A DNA stretch of 64,000 nt. It comes from Rhodococcus sp. KRD162. Its GTDB lineage: Bacteria; Actinomycetota; Actinomycetes; Mycobacteriales; Mycobacteriaceae. The notes below the pieces were generated by a model that was given only the letters and a program-made list of their open reading frames with translations, had not been told where the DNA came from and made no database searches. How positions within the stretch are numbered: the first letter of the stretch is position 1; each line of letters starts with the position of its first letter. The DNA is taken from NCBI RefSeq assembly GCF_017168335.1, contig NZ_JABFAU010000015.1, forward strand, positions 76,075-140,074. The letters run 5' to 3'. Of the stretch, positions 1 through 10,581 are shown piece by piece. The position numbers and the translations under genes were made by a program.

Positions 1-1
1 C

Positions 2-445
2 GCACTCGACGACGTCTCGAAGGCGATCATCGAACAACTTCAGGAGGACGGGCGTCGCTCCTACGCCGCCATCGGCAAAGCCGTCGGACTCTCGGAAGCG
101 GCTGTCCGCCAACGAGTTCAGCGCCTGACGGACTCCGGCGTCATGCAGATCGTCGCGGTGACCGATCCGGTGCAGGTCGGATTCGAGCGACAGGCCATGA
201 TCGGCATCAAATGCACCGGCGACAGTTACGCGCTGTCCGAGGAGTTGTCGGCGATCGACGCCATCGACTACGTGGTCCTCACCGCAGGCTCGTTCGACGT
301 CGTCGTGGAAGTGGTGTGCGAGAACGACGAACAACTGCTGCAGATCCTGAACAAACAGATCCGAAGTCTCGACGGTGTCACCAGCACCGAAACGCTGGTC
401 TATCTCAAACTCGTCAAGCAGCAATACAATTGGGGAACCCGATGA
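2..445 (+). CDS. Lrp/AsnC family transcriptional regulator (5' truncated)
   Basis: The reading frame is already open at the window edge, so the N-terminus is missing. The visible part has the end of the winged helix-turn-helix (around LSEAAVRQRVQRL) followed by the small RAM/AsnC effector domain (VGFERQAMIGIKCTG, then VVLTAGSFDVVVEV). Lrp family proteins sense amino acids and commonly control an adjacent transport or catabolic gene. The stop codon overlaps the next start as ATGA, so this gene and the aminotransferase are translationally coupled; regulation of that gene by this protein is an inference from the coupling. Confidence 0.9.
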   Translation, partial: ALDDVSKAIIEQLQEDGRRSYAAIGKAVGLSEAAVRQRVQRLTDSGVMQIVAVTDPVQVGFERQAMIGIKCTGDSYALSEELSAIDAIDYVVLTAGSFDVVVEVVCENDEQLLQILNKQIRSLDGVTSTETLVYLKLVKQQYNWGTR

Positions 446-1809
446 CAAGAACGACCGCCGAACTCGACGCCTCCGCAGCCAAGCATCTGTGGGGCCACTT
501 CACTCGCCACGGGGCAGGGATCACTCCCCCGATCATCACCCGCGGTGAGGGCTCGACCATCTGGGACTCCAACGGCAAGAGCTACATCGACGGTCTCTCC
601 GGCCTGTTCGTGGTGCAGGTGGGACACGGCCGTGACGAATTGGCCGAGGCTGCCGCGAAGCAGGCGAAGGAGTTGGCGTTCTTCCCGTTGTGGTCGTACG
701 TCACCGAACCTGCGATCGAGCTCGCCGAGCGGCTCGCCGGTTACGCCCCGGGCGATCTCAATCGCGTCTTCTTCACCACCGGCGGTGGTGAGGCGGTCGA
801 GAGTGCATGGAAGCTCGCCAAGCAGTATTTCAAGAAGGTCGGCAAGCCCGGCAAGCACAAGGTGATCTCGCGATCGATCGCGTATCACGGCACCCCGCAG
901 GGCGCTCTGGCCATCACCGGAATCCCTGCGCTCAAGGAACCTTTCGAGCCGCTGACTCCCGGCGCGTTCCGAGTGCCCAACACCAACATCTACCGCGCCG
1001 CCGCGCCCCTGGACACCGATCCGAAGGCGTTCGGAATCTGGGCTGCGGACCGGATCGCGGAGGCCATCGAATTCGAGGGACCGGATACGGTTGCCGCAGT
1101 GTTCCTCGAGCCGGTTCAGAACGCAGGCGGCTGCTTCCCTCCCCCGCCCGGATACTTCGAGCGGGTCCGTGAAATCTGCGACCGCTACGACGTTCTGCTC
1201 GTCTCCGACGAGGTCATCTGCGCTTTCGGTCGGATCGGATCGATGTTCGCCTGTAGCGACTTCGGCTACGTACCGGACATCATCACGTGCGCGAAGGGGA
1301 TGACCTCGGGCTACTCACCCATCGGCGCACTGATCGCCTCCGACAAGCTCTTCGAGCCGTTCGACGACGGCACCTCCAGCTTCGCGCACGGTTACACCTT
1401 CGGCGGCCATCCCGTCTCCGCTGCCGTTGCCCTGGCCAATCTCGACATCTTCGAGCGCGAGGGCATCAACGCGCACGTCGCGGAGACCGCACCGGCGTTC
1501 CGCGCGACGCTCGAGAAACTGCACGACCTGCCGATCGTCGGTGACGTGCGCGGCGAGGGATTCTTCTACGGTATCGAGCTGGTGAAGGACAAGACCACGA
1601 AGGAGACGTTCAGCGACGCCGAATCGGAACGCATCCTGCGAGGCTTCCTGTCCACCGCCCTGTTCGACGCCGGGCTGTACTGCCGCGCCGACGACCGCGG
1701 CGACCCGGTGGTGCAGCTGGCACCGCCGCTGATCTGCGGGCAGAAGGAGTTCGACGACATGGAACAGATTCTGCGCGGCGTACTGACCGAGGCGGGCAAC
1801 CTGATCTGA
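442..1809 (+). CDS. class III (omega) aminotransferase, PLP-dependent
   Basis: A 455-residue fold-type I aminotransferase of the omega-amino acid/diamine:pyruvate group. The PLP lysine is visible as Lys285 in CAKGMTSGYSP, preceded by the DEVICAFGR motif that holds the pyridine ring. The family moves the terminal amino group of beta-alanine, GABA, putrescine or similar amines onto pyruvate or 2-oxoglutarate; the exact substrate cannot be read from sequence. The M. tuberculosis counterpart by neighbourhood is Rv3329. The start overlaps the Lrp stop by 4 nt, which also decides this start over longer upstream frames. It converges with deoA. Confidence 0.88.
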   Translation: MTRTTAELDASAAKHLWGHFTRHGAGITPPIITRGEGSTIWDSNGKSYIDGLSGLFVVQVGHGRDELAEAAAKQAKELAFFPLWSYVTEPAIELAERLAGYAPGDLNRVFFTTGGGEAVESAWKLAKQYFKKVGKPGKHKVISRSIAYHGTPQGALAITGIPALKEPFEPLTPGAFRVPNTNIYRAAAPLDTDPKAFGIWAADRIAEAIEFEGPDTVAAVFLEPVQNAGGCFPPPPGYFERVREICDRYDVLLVSDEVICAFGRIGSMFACSDFGYVPDIITCAKGMTSGYSPIGALIASDKLFEPFDDGTSSFAHGYTFGGHPVSAAVALANLDIFEREGINAHVAETAPAFRATLEKLHDLPIVGDVRGEGFFYGIELVKDKTTKETFSDAESERILRGFLSTALFDAGLYCRADDRGDPVVQLAPPLICGQKEFDDMEQILRGVLTEAGNLI

Positions 1810-1813
1810 GCCG

Positions 1814-3097
1814 CTACTGCCCGATGCGGTCGATCACGAGAGGTCGCACCTGGGGGGCCGTGGCACCGATCTCCCAGGTGGTCTCCAGGGCCTGTTGCGC
1901 ATACTCGAACCGCTCGGGGGTATCGGTGTAGAGCGTCGCCAGCCGGTCGCCTGCCCGCACTCGATCGCCGGGCTTGGCATGCAACCGCACACCGGCTGCA
2001 CTCTGCACCGGTTCGCCCTGCCGCTCGCGGCCTGCCCCGAGCCGCCACGCCGCAAGTCCGACGCCCATCGCGTCCACGCCCGTGACGACGCCGTCCGTGG
2101 TTGCGGTGAAATCCTGACTCTCACGGGCAGTCGGCAGTGCGGCATCGGGGTCGCCGCCCTGCGCGGCGATCATCGTCCGCCACCGGTCCATCGCCGAACC
2201 GTCGGCGAGCTTGTCGGCCGGGTCGATGCCCTCGATGCCTGCTGCTGCGAGCATCGTTCGTGCCAGCGTGATCGTCAGCTCCACGATGTCGGCGGGACCG
2301 CCTCCGGCGAGGACCTCGACCGACTCCTGCACTTCGAGCGCGTTGCCCGCCGTGAGTCCGAGCGGGGTGTCCATCGCTGTCAGCACCGCCAGAGTGCGCA
2401 CGCCGGCATCGGTTCCGAGCTCGACCATCGCGGTGGCGAGTTCGCGCGCGTCCTCGATGTTCTTCATGAACGCACCGGCACCGACCTTGACGTCCAACAC
2501 CAATGCGCCGGTGCCCTCGGCGATCTTCTTGCTCATGATCGAGCTGGCGATCAACGGAATCGACTCGACGGTTCCGGTGACATCGCGCAGGGCGTAGAGC
2601 TTCTTGTCGGCCGGAGCCAGATCCGCACCGGCGGCGCACACCACCGCCCCGACCGCCGGATCGGCCAGGATGCGGTGCATCTGTTCGCCGGTCAGATCTG
2701 CTCGCCACCCGGGGATGGACTCGAGCTTGTCGAGCGTTCCTCCGGTGTGGCCGAGCCCTCGACCCGACAACTGTGGAACTGCCGCTCCGCACGCCGCGAC
2801 GAGGGGAGCAAGTGGCAACGTGATCTTGTCTCCCACCCCACCCGTCGAGTGCTTGTCGACGGTGGGCAGCGGCAACGTGGAGAAGTCCATCCGCGAACCC
2901 GACGCGATCATCGCCTCGGTCCACGTACCGAGCTCCCGACGGGACAGCCCGCGCAACAGGATTGCCATCGCCAGTGCCGACATCTGTTCCGGTGCGACAG
3001 TTCCGCGGGTGAACTCCGCGATCACCCACTGGATCTGCTCGTCGTCGAGAACGCGACCGTCGCGCTTGGCGCTGATGATCGATACTGCGTCAGGCAT
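1814..3097 (-). CDS. deoA: thymidine/pyrimidine-nucleoside phosphorylase
   Basis: A 427-residue enzyme cleaving thymidine (and possibly uridine) with phosphate to free base and deoxyribose 1-phosphate. It carries DKHSTGGVGDK at 81-91 and the family signature region at 111-130 (SGRGLGHTGGTLDK). Length is usual for the family. It overlaps the upstream cdd gene by 8 nt, so the two form a pyrimidine salvage operon: cdd deaminates cytidine and deoxycytidine, and the phosphorylase then acts on the deaminated nucleosides. Confidence 0.95.
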   Translation of the reverse strand: MPDAVSIISAKRDGRVLDDEQIQWVIAEFTRGTVAPEQMSALAMAILLRGLSRRELGTWTEAMIASGSRMDFSTLPLPTVDKHSTGGVGDKITLPLAPLVAACGAAVPQLSGRGLGHTGGTLDKLESIPGWRADLTGEQMHRILADPAVGAVVCAAGADLAPADKKLYALRDVTGTVESIPLIASSIMSKKIAEGTGALVLDVKVGAGAFMKNIEDARELATAMVELGTDAGVRTLAVLTAMDTPLGLTAGNALEVQESVEVLAGGGPADIVELTITLARTMLAAAGIEGIDPADKLADGSAMDRWRTMIAAQGGDPDAALPTARESQDFTATTDGVVTGVDAMGVGLAAWRLGAGRERQGEPVQSAAGVRLHAKPGDRVRAGDRLATLYTDTPERFEYAQQALETTWEIGATAPQVRPLVIDRIGQ

Positions 3098-3503
3098 GGT
3101 TGTTCACGCGTCCTTCGTCGAGGTTGTCGGGACCGAATGCGTCCGGGAGCAACTCTGCCAGCCGACGTGGTCCCGAGGTGGTGTCGACGAGCAGGTCCGG
3201 GCCACCGAACTCGAACAGCAGCTGACGGCACCGACCGCACGGCATCAGGATCTCACGACGAGAATCGCAGCAGGAGAAGGCCACGAGTGTGCCACCGCCG
3301 GTGGAGTGCAGGTTCGAGACCAACCCACACTCGGCGCACAGGCCCAATCCGTATGAGACATTTTCCACATTGCACCCAGTGACTATTCGATCGTCGTCCA
3401 CGAGTGCTGCCGCACCGACCGGAAAGTTCGAATAGGGGGCGTAGGCATGACGCATCGCATCATGGGCACTGTCGCGCAACGCATTCCAGTCGATTTCGTC
3501 CAT
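3090..3503 (-). CDS. cdd: cytidine deaminase
   Basis: A 137-residue homotetrameric-type cytidine deaminase. Zinc ligands and catalytic glutamate are visible: CAE at 56-58 and PCGRC at 88-92, with the substrate-binding NVEN at 45-48. I chose the ATG at 3503 (MDEIDWN) because it matches the usual N-terminus; an upstream in-frame start would add six residues. First gene of a cdd-deoA operon, divergent from sdhC. Confidence 0.95.
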   Translation of the reverse strand: MDEIDWNALRDSAHDAMRHAYAPYSNFPVGAAALVDDDRIVTGCNVENVSYGLGLCAECGLVSNLHSTGGGTLVAFSCCDSRREILMPCGRCRQLLFEFGGPDLLVDTTSGPRRLAELLPDAFGPDNLDEGRVNNHA

Positions 3504-3768
3504 GGTTCCCCATCCAATCACGCTGTCTGAATTGATGCAGAGAACTGCCCCGATCCTGGTGTCCGAATTGGGAAGGCAAACCTAATACCGAATTTCGATC
3601 GCGTACGAACCTCGAGTCGAATTAGTTCCGCGTTTCGAATGGGTTTACAGTTTCTGTCAAGCGGCTAGTACAACCAGCACTAGGGCCGAATCGCGACAAA
3701 TCGAGCCAGGGCAACACCGGCTACCGGGCTCGAAGCGTCCACCAACGACGTTGGAGGCATTGCACTCG
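3504..3768. other. divergent intergenic region cdd / sdhC
   Basis: About 265 bases separate the divergent cdd and sdhC genes and must hold both promoters. The only element I could pick out is an IdeR/DtxR-like site (listed separately). The GGAGG before sdhC lies at 3753-3757. No small open frame with a convincing ribosome site was seen. Confidence 0.6.
3567..3585. promoter_or_regulatory. candidate IdeR/DtxR (iron) box
   Basis: This 19-base stretch matches the iron-box consensus TTAGGTTAGGCTAACCTAA at 14 of 19 positions by eye; the right half (AGGCAAACCTAA) differs from consensus by one base. It lies about 180 bases upstream of sdhC and 64 bases upstream of cdd. Iron control of succinate dehydrogenase would make sense because SdhB holds three Fe-S clusters. 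The left half is weak, so binding is uncertain. Confidence 0.35.
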
Positions 3769-4179
3769 ATGAGTAGCACGACGGAAGCCGCTCCGGTCAA
3801 GGAGCACAAGCGGTCCCTGTACCGCGGGGATCCGGGCATGTGGTCCTGGGTCCTACACCGAATCACAGGCGTCTTGGTTTTCTTCTTCTTGTTCGTCCAT
3901 GTCCTCGACACGGCGATGGTTCGGGTCAACCCCGAAACGTACGACTCCATCATCGAGACGTACAAAACGCCCCTGGTCGGCCTGATGGAGATCGGCCTCG
4001 TCGCCGCAGTCCTCTACCACGCATTGAACGGCATTCGGGTGATGCTGGTGGATTTCTGGTCCAAGGGACCGCAGTACCAGAAGCCGATGCTGTGGGTCAT
4101 CGCAATCATCTGGCTCGTCGTCATGATCCCCGGCGCGGGACGAATCTTCTACAACATGTTCACGGCGGGTGGTCACTGA
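3769..4179 (+). CDS. sdhC: succinate dehydrogenase cytochrome b subunit
   Basis: A 136-residue membrane anchor subunit of complex II with three predicted membrane helices. Likely haem-ligand histidines lie in the HVLDTAM (His44) and YHALNG (His84) segments. It binds quinone and haem b together with SdhD. I chose ATG at 3769 (MSSTTE) because GGAGG lies 11 bases upstream; an in-frame TTG at 3751 would overlap that site. First gene of sdhCDAB; its stop overlaps the sdhD start. Confidence 0.93.
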   Translation: MSSTTEAAPVKEHKRSLYRGDPGMWSWVLHRITGVLVFFFLFVHVLDTAMVRVNPETYDSIIETYKTPLVGLMEIGLVAAVLYHALNGIRVMLVDFWSKGPQYQKPMLWVIAIIWLVVMIPGAGRIFYNMFTAGGH

Positions 4180-4631
4180 TGTCGACGCAGGGTCCCGAGG
4201 CCAAGGTCCTCGGCACGAACTACGACCGTCCGGCCAGCTTGGCCAACCCGCGTTCACCGCGACGCCAGAGCAAGAGCAACTTCGAGCTCTACGCATGGCT
4301 GTTCATGCGCTTCTCCGGACTGGCACTGATCGTGCTCGTGCTCGGACACATGTTCATCATGCTGATGCTCGACGACGGCGTGCACCGCATCAACTTCGCA
4401 TTCGTGGCCGGCCGTTGGGCCAGCCCGTTCTGGCAGTTCTGGGATCTGACGATGCTGTGGCTCGCTCAGCTCCACGGCGGCAACGGCCTTCGCACGATCA
4501 TCGCGGACTACTCACGCAAGGATTCGACGCGATTCTGGCTGACCACGCTGCTGGTGCTGTCGATGATCCTGATCATGGGCGTCGGCACCTACGTCATCTT
4601 CACCTTCGATCCCAACATCTCGGCGAGCTAA
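4179..4631 (+). CDS. sdhD: succinate dehydrogenase hydrophobic anchor subunit
   Basis: A 150-residue protein with about 46 soluble residues and then three membrane helices; HMFIMLMLDDGVHRI and QLHGGNGLRTI are typical of the actinobacterial SdhD anchor. Its ATG shares one base with the sdhC TGA, showing tight coupling. It completes the membrane part of complex II that delivers electrons from SdhAB to menaquinone. Confidence 0.92.
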   Translation: MSTQGPEAKVLGTNYDRPASLANPRSPRRQSKSNFELYAWLFMRFSGLALIVLVLGHMFIMLMLDDGVHRINFAFVAGRWASPFWQFWDLTMLWLAQLHGGNGLRTIIADYSRKDSTRFWLTTLLVLSMILIMGVGTYVIFTFDPNISAS

Positions 4632-4647
4632 GGACACTGACGCTTAC

Positions 4648-6399
<1,752 letters not shown>

Positions 6400-6400
6400 T

Positions 6401-7180
6401 ATGAGCGCACCCACACTGGACAAGAAGTCCGAGTCCGATCTGCCTCCCGTCCCCGACGGCGCGGTGATGGTGAACCTCAAGATCGCGCGCTTCAACCCCG
6501 AGAGCGGTGAAGGCCAGCACTGGGACACCTTCCAGGTCCCCACCCTGCCAACCGACCGACTGCTCAACCTGTTGCTGTACGTGAAGGGCTACCTGGACGG
6601 CACACTGACGTTCCGCCGTTCCTGCGCACACGGTGTCTGCGGCAGTGACGCGATGCGTATCAACGGTGTCAACCGTCTCGCCTGCAAGGTGCTCATGCGC
6701 GACATGCTCCCCAAGGACTCGTCGAAGACGCTGAACATCACCATCGAGCCCATCAAGGGCCTGCCGGTGGAGAAGGATCTCATCGTCGACATGGAACCCT
6801 TCTTCGACGCGTTCCGCGCCGTGAAGCCGTTCCTGATGACGACGGGTAACGAGCCGACCCGCGAGCGGATCCAGTCCGCAGCGGACCGTGCCCGGTTCGA
6901 CGACACCACCAAGTGCATCCTGTGCGCATGCTGCACCACCTCGTGCCCGGTGTACTGGAGCGACGGTAGTTACTTCGGTCCGGCCGCCATCGTCAATGCC
7001 CACCGGTTCATCTTCGACAGCCGTGACGAGGGTGCAACCGAACGTCTGGACATCCTCAACGATGTCGAGGGTGTGTGGCGGTGCCGCACCACCTTCAACT
7101 GCACCGACGCCTGCCCTCGTGGCATCCAGGTGACCAAGGCGATTCAGGAAGTCAAGCGCGCACTGCTGTTCGCTCGCTAG
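6401..7180 (+). CDS. sdhB: succinate dehydrogenase iron-sulfur subunit
   Basis: A 259-residue subunit with the [2Fe-2S] motif around residues 75-95 (SCAHGVCGSD; the fourth ligand is Asp, as in many SdhB proteins), a CILCACCTTSCP motif and a second CTDACPRG motif that together bind the [4Fe-4S] and [3Fe-4S] clusters. It wires electrons from FAD to the quinone site. Last gene of sdhCDAB; a strong hairpin follows at 7199. Confidence 0.97.
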   Translation: MSAPTLDKKSESDLPPVPDGAVMVNLKIARFNPESGEGQHWDTFQVPTLPTDRLLNLLLYVKGYLDGTLTFRRSCAHGVCGSDAMRINGVNRLACKVLMRDMLPKDSSKTLNITIEPIKGLPVEKDLIVDMEPFFDAFRAVKPFLMTTGNEPTRERIQSAADRARFDDTTKCILCACCTTSCPVYWSDGSYFGPAAIVNAHRFIFDSRDEGATERLDILNDVEGVWRCRTTFNCTDACPRGIQVTKAIQEVKRALLFAR

Positions 7181-7198
7181 CACTCACTGCCCGAAAGT

Positions 7199-7241
7199 CG
7201 ACGAGCGCCCCTTCGCGAATGCGATGGGGCGCTTGTCGTTT
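7199..7241 (+). terminator. rho-independent-type terminator after sdhCDAB
   Basis: A 13-base stem (7199-7211 pairs with 7226-7238, one mismatch or wobble) with a 14-base loop is followed by TTT. It sits 18 bases after the sdhB stop, before the convergent ABC transporter genes. Confidence 0.75.
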
Positions 7242-7403
7242 CACCGCTCGGACGAACGCGCTCGAACCCGTCACACCGCGGCCGACGATGAGACTGTCGA
7301 TCTGCGCGGCGAAGAATCCGATGACCCCTTCGTCCGGTGCCACCCTCGGGCACCGCTACCGCTGGTCTACCGCTCGTGCCGGTTTCTCACCCTTCCCCGA
7401 CGC

Positions 7404-8219
7404 TCAGCGACCGAGTTCCTGGGTCAGGGCAGCGAGTTCCTGGCCCCCGGCCATCTCGGTGGTGAGGTCGTCGAGTGTGATGTCGCCGCGTGCACGGTCG
7501 AGTGTCAGTCTGCCGCGGTTGAGCAGGACGAAGTGATCTCCGACGAGGTACGCGTGGTGTGGATTGTGCGTGATGAACACGACGCCGAGGCCCTTCTCCC
7601 GTGCTGCTGCGATGTAGCGCAGAACCATGCCCGACTGCTTGACTCCCAGTGCGGCGGTCGGTTCGTCGAGGATGAGAACGCGGGCACCGAAGAACATGGC
7701 GCGGGCGATGGCCACGCACTGTCGTTGTCCGCCGGAGAGGGTGCCGATCGGGGCGTCGACGTCGGGCAGATCGATGCCGATCTTGCCGAGTTCGTCGATG
7801 GTCGTTGCGCGCATGGCGTCGATATCGAGGGATTTGAGTATTCTGCCTCTGCGCAACTCCTGGCCGAGGAAGAAGTTGCGCCACACCGGCATCAGGGATA
7901 CCACTGCGAGGTCCTGGTAGACCGTCGCGATGCCCTTGTCCAGCGCGTCCTTGGGCGAGCCGAAGGACGTCGGTTCGCCGTCGACGAGCAGCTGACCTTC
8001 GGACTGCCCGTGCAGTCCGGCCATGATCTTGATCAGGGTTGATTTCCCGGCACCGTTGTCGCCCAGAACGCAGACGACTTCACCGGCCCCGACGCGCAGA
8101 TCGATTCCGTGCAGCGCCGCGATGTTGCCGTAGCTCTTACCCACCCCGCGCAGTTCGATGAGCGGCACCGACGCCTCGGTGGACGAGGTGTCATCGGGCG
8201 TTGAGTCAGGGGATGTCAT
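7404..8219 (-). CDS. sugar ABC transporter ATP-binding protein (single nucleotide-binding domain)
   Basis: A 271-residue ATPase with Walker A GDNGAGKST at 53-61, signature LSGGQ at 161-165 and Walker B VLILDEPT at 181-188. It resembles one half of RbsA/XylG-type ATPases; those normally carry two ATPase domains in about 500 residues, while FrcA-type proteins have one, as here. It lies 3 bases after the permease gene and ends the binding protein-permease-ATPase operon. Substrate is probably a monosaccharide or polyol but is not readable. Confidence 0.88.
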   Translation of the reverse strand: MTSPDSTPDDTSSTEASVPLIELRGVGKSYGNIAALHGIDLRVGAGEVVCVLGDNGAGKSTLIKIMAGLHGQSEGQLLVDGEPTSFGSPKDALDKGIATVYQDLAVVSLMPVWRNFFLGQELRRGRILKSLDIDAMRATTIDELGKIGIDLPDVDAPIGTLSGGQRQCVAIARAMFFGARVLILDEPTAALGVKQSGMVLRYIAAAREKGLGVVFITHNPHHAYLVGDHFVLLNRGRLTLDRARGDITLDDLTTEMAGGQELAALTQELGR

Positions 8220-8222
8220 CGT

Positions 8223-9281
8223 TCACCTTTTCGCCGCGAAGTTGCGGAACGAGCTGTTCGCGATCACCGCGAAGAGCAGCATCGCGCCGAGAAAGAACTT
8301 GAACCAGTCGGGATTCCACCCGGCGTAGACGATGCCCTGATTGGTCATACCGAAGATGAACGCCCCGATGAAAGCGCCGACGGCGGTTCCGTATCCGCCG
8401 GTGAGCAGGCAACCGCCGATCACGGCAGCGATGATGTAGAGGAACTCGTTGCCCACACCCTGGCCGGATTGCACCGTGTCGAACGCGAACAGCAGATGCA
8501 TGCCGACGAACCAGGCACAGAAGCCGACGAACATGAACAGGCCGATCTTGACCCTCGTGACCGGGACACCGACCGCGCGTGCCGATTCCTGGTTGCCGCC
8601 GACTGCGAAGATCCAGTTGCCGATTCGGGTTCGCATCAACACCCAGGTCGCGGCCAGTGTCAGGATGATCCACCACACGACGGTGATGCGGACGGAAACT
8701 CCGAACAGTGAGAACGACGACGAGAAGACGGCCTTGGCCGAATCGAAGCCCTCCATGTCCGAAATCGACGGGGTGGCAACCTGGCCGGTGACGAGCTTGG
8801 TGACCGCGAGATCGATGCCGGTGAGCATCAGGAACGTGGCCAGCGTGATCAGGAACGACGGAATTCTGGTGCGCATCACCAGATATCCGTTGAACACACC
8901 CACCGACAGCGCCAGGATCAACGCCAATGCCGACCCGGCCCAGACGTTCAGATGCAGATTGTAGGCCAGCATCGAGGCCATCAACGAGGAGAACGTCACC
9001 GCCACACCGGTGGACAGGTCGAACTCACCGCCGATCATCAGCAGCGAGACACCGATCGCCATGATCCCGATGGTCGAGGATGCATACAGCACCGTGGTGA
9101 GGGCCTCGGGGGAACGAAACGGTGGCGCGACGATGCAGAAGAAGACGAAGATGACGATCGCACCGAAGAGGGAGCCGACCTCGGGACGAATCAACAAGCG
9201 CCGCAACGGCCTGCGCCTTGCGGCCCGCTCGTTCACCGCGACGGCGTGTGTCGGCAGAGCCGAATCGGCCGATGTGGGCAT
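8223..9281 (-). CDS. sugar ABC transporter permease (RbsC/FrcC type)
   Basis: A 352-residue inner-membrane permease with about ten hydrophobic helices. Family landmarks include GIMAIGVSLLMIGGEFDLS near the first third and the conserved GLxxTGGYGTAVGAFIGA loop region (LLTGGYGTAVGAFIG) near the C-terminus. I chose ATG at 9281 (MPTSADS) because GGAAGGAAC lies just upstream; longer in-frame versions run into the preceding gene. It works with the binding protein and ATPase flanking it. Confidence 0.9.
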   Translation of the reverse strand: MPTSADSALPTHAVAVNERAARRRPLRRLLIRPEVGSLFGAIVIFVFFCIVAPPFRSPEALTTVLYASSTIGIMAIGVSLLMIGGEFDLSTGVAVTFSSLMASMLAYNLHLNVWAGSALALILALSVGVFNGYLVMRTRIPSFLITLATFLMLTGIDLAVTKLVTGQVATPSISDMEGFDSAKAVFSSSFSLFGVSVRITVVWWIILTLAATWVLMRTRIGNWIFAVGGNQESARAVGVPVTRVKIGLFMFVGFCAWFVGMHLLFAFDTVQSGQGVGNEFLYIIAAVIGGCLLTGGYGTAVGAFIGAFIFGMTNQGIVYAGWNPDWFKFFLGAMLLFAVIANSSFRNFAAKR

Positions 9282-9310
9282 GAGGTTCCTTCCGCGCCGA
9301 ATCGGTGCAC

Positions 9311-10357
9311 TCACCGGGTGCCGTTGCGGGCGTACTCGGCGACGGCGTCGATGTTGGACGAGTCGATGAACGCTGGGCCGGTCAGAACCGGGGTGCCGCC
9401 GCCGATCGTGTTTCCGTTGTTGAGATAGAGCCACAGCGAGTCGATGGCCAGATAGCCCTGCAGATACGGCTGCTGATCGATCGCCCACGCGACGTCACCG
9501 GACTCGATCGCATCGACGAGTGCAGCGTTGGTATCGAAGGTGACGACGGTAGCGTCGCTTCCGGCATTGTTCGTCGACTGCACCGCCGTCAGGGCGATCG
9601 GAGCGGCGAGAGCAATGATGTGATCGATGCTCGGGTCCTGTTGCAGTTTGGCGGTGATCGTCGCCTCCACGGACGGCATGTCCCTGCTGTTGACGTTCAG
9701 GATCTCGGTGGTGCCCCCGGTGAAGCCCTGCGTGACGCCTGCGCAGCGAGCTTCGAGAGCCACCGCGCCCTGCTCCTGGATGATGCACAGCGTTTTCCGC
9801 GCACCGTCCTCGGTGAGGCGCTCACCCGCCGCCCGACCGGCGATGGTCTCGTCTTGGCCGAAGTACTGCTGAACTCCCATGCCTTTCCACGAGTCGTAAC
9901 CGGAGTTGAAAGCGACCACCGGAATGCCTGCGGCGGTGGCGGCCTCGACGGAAGGGGCCATCGCATCGGGCTTGGCGAGGGTGACAGCGATACCGTCGAC
10001 CTTGGAATCGATCGCACTCTGGACGAGGTTGGCCTGGTTCGGTGCCTCGGGATCGGCGGAGTAACGCAGTTCTATGTTGTCCTTGGCTGCGGCCGCTTCG
10101 GCACCCTTGCGGACGAGGTCCCAGAAGGTGTCGCCGGGAACCTCGTGCGTGATCATCGCTACCGTCGCGACCGGTGTATCGGCGACCCCCGCGTTGGTGC
10201 CCTCGTCGGACGAACGCGGGGCACCCCCGGTACTCGAGCAGGCAGCGACGGCCAGTGCCACGACGGCACCCAGCACGCACACAGCGGTCGGCCTGCGACC
10301 CGCCAGGCTGCGGGCTCTGCCGAGCCCATCGGCGTCGGGCCACCGTCGAAACTTCAT
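9311..10357 (-). CDS. sugar ABC transporter substrate-binding lipoprotein
   Basis: A 348-residue periplasmic-binding protein of the RbsB/XylF class (Peripla_BP type I). The N-terminus has a basic stretch, a hydrophobic core and a lipobox ending LAVAAC, followed by a Ser/Gly-rich tether, so it should be lipid-anchored outside the membrane. Ligand-binding fold features include DGIAVTLAKPDAM and IPVVAFNSG. ATG at 10357 has GGAGAGG upstream. First gene of the importer operon and divergent from dacB1. Confidence 0.9.
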   Translation of the reverse strand: MKFRRWPDADGLGRARSLAGRRPTAVCVLGAVVALAVAACSSTGGAPRSSDEGTNAGVADTPVATVAMITHEVPGDTFWDLVRKGAEAAAAKDNIELRYSADPEAPNQANLVQSAIDSKVDGIAVTLAKPDAMAPSVEAATAAGIPVVAFNSGYDSWKGMGVQQYFGQDETIAGRAAGERLTEDGARKTLCIIQEQGAVALEARCAGVTQGFTGGTTEILNVNSRDMPSVEATITAKLQQDPSIDHIIALAAPIALTAVQSTNNAGSDATVVTFDTNAALVDAIESGDVAWAIDQQPYLQGYLAIDSLWLYLNNGNTIGGGTPVLTGPAFIDSSNIDAVAEYARNGTR

Positions 10358-10581
10358 TGCCAATCCTCTCCAACGACCGAACGATCGTGACACGGCCGGG
10401 CCGGTCGCTACGTTGAAAGTTGAAATATACGGTGCACGTACCTGCCCACTTCTCCTCAGCCCGAGCGCACCCCTCGGCCGCATTCATCGTCGCATCTGTC
10501 GAGCCTCGACGGACCCGGTTGGTCGGCCGACGAAGCGAGTCGTTTCAGCAAGGAGCGGCCCAGCGCATAGGGTGATTCGCG

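Noticed and set aside
1895-3382. 495-residue open frame antisense to deoA and cdd
   Set aside because: Composition and position show it is a shadow of the deoA-cdd operon.
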